Positions 42,793 to 46,356 of a DNA stretch of 46,356 nt are shown here, piece after piece (position 1 is the stretch's first letter; each line of letters begins with the position of its first letter). The translations under genes and the position numbers were made by a program. Below the pieces are notes generated by a model. It was not told the DNA's origin. It saw only the letters and a program-made list of their open reading frames with translations, and searched no databases. The stretch covers positions 1 to 46,356 of the forward strand of contig NZ_JANQOY010000129.1 of the NCBI RefSeq assembly GCF_028285565.1. The letters run 5' to 3'. This DNA comes from Acaryochloris sp. IP29b_bin.148. GTDB lineage: Bacteria; Cyanobacteriota; Cyanobacteriia; Thermosynechococcales; Thermosynechococcaceae.

Positions 42793-44316
42793 TTACGTAC
42801 GGGTGAAATTTTTCATAATATCCTTAGAATCTTGAACGATTGCTCTACCACTGGGAAATGTTAGCAACGTCCCTATAAAGACTGAAATAGTAATCACACC
42901 AGCAAGTAGGCAGCCCAATAGGATATGAGGTGATTGAAAGTAAAATCGAAAGCATAGTAAAGCGGCTGCAGTAGTTATGAGAGCCAGGATAATAGGTGCA
43001 GTGGCTACATAGAAATCTTGGGTGCGAACGGGGCCAGACTTGCCAACAAACCAAAATAATAGCGGCATCGTGATCAAAATCCACACTAGGGCATAAGAGG
43101 CTGCGACTCCCGTTGCTCCCCAAGGTAAACCAATACCAAAGGAGGTGACTGCCAGTATAGTGCTGATGATTCCCCAAATTAGCATTCGATCAGTCTGCCC
43201 TTGGGAAATGAGTAGCCACCCAACTGAGTTAGCAACAGGCTGCATGGCCCCTGCCAGTCCTAACCATAGAAATATCGGTGTTGCAGGTATCCATTGCTTG
43301 CCTAATAAGATGGCGATCAGCCAATCAGAGGTTGCCATCATAAAAGCAACTAAAGGGACTGTCAATAACATCAGCTTTTGGACAATTTTAATGTAGGCTC
43401 TTCGATATTTTTCGGGTGAGTCAGATAAGCGACTCAACAGCGGAATCGCAACACTTCTGATCGGTCCATTGATTTGCTTGATGGGGAGTAAGAGAAGCTG
43501 ATAGGCCTTGGCATATAATCCTAATTGGGTTTTACCTAGATATTTACCAATCAAAATGTTGTCAACATTTCGAGCACAATAATTAATGACCGTAAATCCT
43601 GTTAAGTTTCCTCCAAATTTCAACATTGAAGGAATCTCTGGATCCCAAGATGGCCATCCTGGAATCCACCCGCAGCTCAGCAGCGCACCTAATGTTAAGG
43701 TTGTGGCTGTAGCAATGGGATAAATAACCAACGCCCAATATCCCATGCCTTGCAAGGCAGCCACAATCGCTAGACCAACACCACAGACTTGCGCGATAAG
43801 TTCACAAGCAGCAAGCTTTGAATATTGCATTTGGCGTTGGAGTAAAGCGATGTGCTGAGTCCCTAAACCACTGATTACAATCCCACTCGCTAAAGCAATG
43901 GTAATCCAGACTAGGCGAGGTTCTTGATAGAACTGAGCGATCACAGGTGCAAGGATCACTGTGATCAACCCAATTAAAAGACTAAAGGCTAGGTTGATCC
44001 AAAATAACGTACTTACCTGAGCATGATTAATTTCTTTTCGTTGTACAGTGGCCATCGATAGCCCCAAGTCTTTGAAGAGCTTCATAAAGCCTATCACTGC
44101 CATCACCATACTCACCAAGCCATGATCAGCAGGCGTCAGTAATCTGGCTAAACAAATGTTCGAAATCAGGGTCAGCGCAAATTTGACGCCTTGAGATGAG
44201 ACAGTGATGAGGCCACCCTGGATGGAACGTCTCTTTAAATTGGGCTGTAAATGTTCAGTTTTGAAGAATTCTCTATTTTTTTCGTTAGGAACACCCCGAT
44301 TAGACATTTTGGACAA
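42793..44316 (-). CDS. Polysaccharide flippase (Wzx/PST, MOP superfamily)
   Basis: 507 aa with about 12-14 TM segments. The start RSIQGGLITVSSQGVKFALTLISNICLARLLTPADHGL is a hallmark of the MOP polysaccharide-transport group; NYCARNVDNILIGKYLG and LYAKAYQLLLLPI follow. It flips lipid-linked oligosaccharides across the membrane. I kept TTG 44316 as the start because AGGAG lies 8 bases before it; the ATG at 44307 would be 17 bases away. It heads the minus-strand cluster. Confidence 0.9.
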   Translation of the reverse strand: MSKMSNRGVPNEKNREFFKTEHLQPNLKRRSIQGGLITVSSQGVKFALTLISNICLARLLTPADHGLVSMVMAVIGFMKLFKDLGLSMATVQRKEINHAQVSTLFWINLAFSLLIGLITVILAPVIAQFYQEPRLVWITIALASGIVISGLGTQHIALLQRQMQYSKLAACELIAQVCGVGLAIVAALQGMGYWALVIYPIATATTLTLGALLSCGWIPGWPSWDPEIPSMLKFGGNLTGFTVINYCARNVDNILIGKYLGKTQLGLYAKAYQLLLLPIKQINGPIRSVAIPLLSRLSDSPEKYRRAYIKIVQKLMLLTVPLVAFMMATSDWLIAILLGKQWIPATPIFLWLGLAGAMQPVANSVGWLLISQGQTDRMLIWGIISTILAVTSFGIGLPWGATGVAASYALVWILITMPLLFWFVGKSGPVRTQDFYVATAPIILALITTAAALLCFRFYFQSPHILLGCLLAGVITISVFIGTLLTFPSGRAIVQDSKDIMKNFTRT

Positions 44317-44776
44317 CTTGGCTGCTCCTTTCTCAATCGATATATCAAAGAGATACTAAGTATGGCTTTACTCCATATAATGTCGCTAGCTAGATCAGAT
44401 ATTCATTTAGACTCAGTTAGTCTTTCAGAAGAAGCTTAGTGTCTAAAAGTTGCTAATCCGTTGAGGTAAAAGTGGCGAAAGAGCAAGAGAAAACATATAG
44501 ATGGCAAGCCCCAGCTTTGCATCCTAGTCTAACAATAGGCTTATTGGTTAAATCGACAGAGTCGAGAGCAGAGCATCATAAAACGTTGTAGTCAGTAACG
44601 TCCAAGGGACTATGAAGGCGTCATCTGAGTCAGACAACTATATAGTAGTTTCTGAGTTATACATAGTAATCTCGATGTGGTGCAGAAAATTAGGGTGTAA
44701 ACGGGTGTAAACCCTTTGAACTAACCTCACGTCTTATTCTGGATGCCTTGCCCGCTCTTAGTCTCTGTGACAGCTG
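44317..44776. other. Divergent intergenic region of the polysaccharide cluster
   Basis: No gene. GGGTGTAAAC is tandemly repeated at 44693-44702 and 44703-44712, about 65 bp upstream of the GT4 gene at 44777. The promoters of both transcription directions must lie here. Confidence 0.4.
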
Positions 44777-45949
44777 ATGAATATTTTGTTGACTATTCAT
44801 GAACACTTGGACCCTAATTCTGGTGCGGCTGGAAGTACCTTGAAGCTGGGAGACGCTTATCGAAAGCAGGGACATCAGGTGTACTATTACTCCTTTGATG
44901 ATTTTGGGGTTAATATTCCTCCTGGATTTAAAGATTTGCTGTTCCCAGAATTTGTTGCATTTCATCTCTTACGGCAGTTAGAAAAGCTCAGGATCGATGT
45001 CATTGATATGTCGACTGGGGACGGGTGGTTATGGGGAAGTTTTAAGCATCTCCAGCGATCTTCTCAACCTTTATTGGTGACTCGGAGTCATGGTTTAGAA
45101 CATCTAGAAACAAAAGAAATTCTAGAAGATGTTCGCCGAGGGAATCGCCAACTCAGTTGGAAATATAGATTGTATCGAGGGGGACCCCATTTATGGGAGG
45201 TGGCAACTTCTTTTCGAACTGCAGATGCTGCTTTTCTACTCAATCGCCAAGAAGCTGAATATGTGACCCTGCACTTTGGTTTGCCTCCAGAACAAATCCA
45301 TATTGTCGCTAATGGTTTGCCTGACGATTTCCTAGGGCTGCCCTTCGCACCGACACCCTTAGAGGCATCTTCGATCATCCGTATCGCTCAGGTGGGAACT
45401 TATATCCCACGTAAGGGGATTCAATACAGTACGCCAGCTTTGAATCGAATTCTATGCCAATATCCTCAAGTTCATGTGAGTTTTCTGGGGACGAGCTGTC
45501 GTGAATGTCTGAGTTCTGAGATGGTTTATGCTGATTTTGATCCAGAGGTGTGCGATCGCATTACTGTGATCCCTCGATATGACCATGAATCCTTGCCTGA
45601 GTTGTTAGCAGGACATCACATTAAACTGTTTCCGACGATATCCGAAGCCTTTGGCAAAGCGTTAATTGAAGGTATGGCTTGCGGTTTAGCACCAATCACA
45701 ACCTCAGCTGCAGGACCCATGGAAATTGTGAGGGATGGTTATGATGCCTTGGTTGTTCCAACTCGCGAGAGTAACGCTCTGGGCGTAGCCTTAGAAAAAT
45801 TAATTATTGATCGGCCTTTGTTACACCAACTCCGCCAGAATGCCTATACAACTGCTCAAGGTTATAGTTGGAAAAAAATCGCTGCAGCAAGACTTGCGAC
45901 TTATGAACAGGCTCTCAACACCAAGAGACATCAAACTGTCCCTAAATAG
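44777..45949 (+). CDS. Glycosyltransferase family 4
   Basis: 390 aa, GT-B. N-terminal MNILLTIHEHLDPNSGAAGST and HLKLGDAYRKQGHQV-type acceptor domain; C-terminal donor domain with RIAQVGTYIPRKGIQYS, ITVIPRYDHESLPELLAGHHIKLFPTISEAFGKALIEGMACGLAP (EX7E) and GYDALVVPTRES. It is transcribed away from the flippase operon, and is most likely part of the same surface-glycan locus. The substrate is unknown. Downstream lies an IS630-type fragment. Confidence 0.92.
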   Translation: MNILLTIHEHLDPNSGAAGSTLKLGDAYRKQGHQVYYYSFDDFGVNIPPGFKDLLFPEFVAFHLLRQLEKLRIDVIDMSTGDGWLWGSFKHLQRSSQPLLVTRSHGLEHLETKEILEDVRRGNRQLSWKYRLYRGGPHLWEVATSFRTADAAFLLNRQEAEYVTLHFGLPPEQIHIVANGLPDDFLGLPFAPTPLEASSIIRIAQVGTYIPRKGIQYSTPALNRILCQYPQVHVSFLGTSCRECLSSEMVYADFDPEVCDRITVIPRYDHESLPELLAGHHIKLFPTISEAFGKALIEGMACGLAPITTSAAGPMEIVRDGYDALVVPTRESNALGVALEKLIIDRPLLHQLRQNAYTTAQGYSWKKIAAARLATYEQALNTKRHQTVPK

Positions 45950-46118
45950 TCAGATTATTGTTCCTTGCAGTCGCGCTCCTATCCCTCTGGCACTAAAGCT
46001 TTACATATCGTTCTAGTGGGTCATTTGGTGTGAACATTGCCATTACTTTTCATGCAACTAAAGCCAGAGTAACCGCTACAGAGCCTCCTAGCCGATGGCC
46101 TTGTCATCTTATTTGCCC

Positions 46119-46356
46119 TCATTGCCGTCGTACTGCTCGTTTGCCACCCCATTCAAACGGCGTTGGATGTTGATTCCATACCTTGGCGACGGCCTCAAAT
46201 CGGTCCATGATCTGTTGAGGCGTTTCGGGATGTTGGCCATCCAACGCGCGTCGCTTAAGGATGCGCTGGATCGACTCAGCCATATTCAACCAACTGCCAG
46301 AAAGCGGCGTGTACAAAGGCAAAATGCCATGTTCACACAGCCATAGCATCAACTCG
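46119..46356 (-). CDS. IS630-type transposase, C-terminal part (cut by window edge)
   Basis: The minus-strand frame is open from the window edge to TGA at 46119-46121. It reads [40 protein letters not shown] and then [37 protein letters not shown] corresponds to the last DDE motif of the IS630/Tc1-like DDE endonucleases (yTPxxxxxLNxxE). The rest of the enzyme is outside the window. I could not fix the IS left end between 45950 and 46118. It marks the right side of the polysaccharide cluster. Confidence 0.8.
   Translation of the reverse strand, partial: ELMLWLCEHGILPLYTPLSGSWLNMAESIQRILKRRALDGQHPETPQQIMDRFEAVAKVWNQHPTPFEWGGKRAVRRQ

Noticed and set aside
45950..46118. Possible inverted-repeat end of the IS630-type element
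   Set aside because: The other end lies outside the window, so no repeat pair or TA duplication can be confirmed.
1..46356. tRNA genes, rRNA genes, CRISPR arrays
   Set aside because: I looked in all intergenic regions for T-arm motifs (GGTTCGAATCC-like) and for regularly spaced repeats and saw none; a covariance-model search would settle the tRNAs.

Overview
The window is chromosomal DNA from a cyanobacterium. The evidence is the many HIP1 palindromes (GCGATCGC), a DnaE gene that stops inside a split intein, and several families largely confined to cyanobacteria (DUF3119, DUF3086, paired LVAGG-leader bacteriocin-like peptides, an NrtR-type NAD regulator beside nadE). An Acaryochloris-like filament or coccoid would fit, but the genus cannot be proved from the sequence alone.

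Layout. 1-298 is the end of infC. 299-2921 looks like a patched region: a 3' gene remnant, an 11-codon 5' gene remnant, then an SDR-DUF924 operon with a divergent LysR regulator. 3262-6124 is a small locus of unusual interest: two paralogous 77-aa peptides with double-glycine leaders, separated by a strongly structured spacer, and divergent from a glycosyltransferase and an acyl-carrier-protein-like protein that lacks the phosphopantetheine serine. 6164-8597 holds miaE, an AT-rich unknown gene, and a decayed vapBC-like toxin-antitoxin module whose antitoxin is split by a 120-bp MITE with a perfect 9-bp target duplication and whose toxin is cut after about 7 codons. 8626-13728 holds dnaE-N (with the N-half of the split intein) and the bifunctional (p)ppGpp enzyme. 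14014-17929 is a compact vWA / PP2C / kinase-WD40 operon matching the TerY-phosphorylation triad.

17963-21362 carries an AMIN-amidase, a rhomboid protease and a secreted Pro-rich protein. 21692-26158 is a complete NAD operon (nicotinate phosphoribosyltransferase, nadD, NrtR-like regulator, nadE), with a palindrome lying between the -35 and -10 of its promoter that is a good NrtR operator candidate. 26199-38208 is mostly housekeeping and cyanobacterial conserved genes: a holin-like protein, a two-TM K+ channel with an altered filter, ExbB/ExbD, DUF1232, a thioesterase, a 431-aa unknown, argG, an MlaE-type permease with DUF3119 and DUF3086 genes, an MreB-like protein with a changed phosphate-2 motif, and plsY.

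38301-45949 is a surface-polysaccharide cluster (Wzy-like polymerase, two methyltransferases, two GT4 glycosyltransferases, a Wzx/PST flippase), AT-richer than its surroundings and followed at the right edge by an IS630-type transposase fragment. No tRNA, rRNA or CRISPR array was seen.
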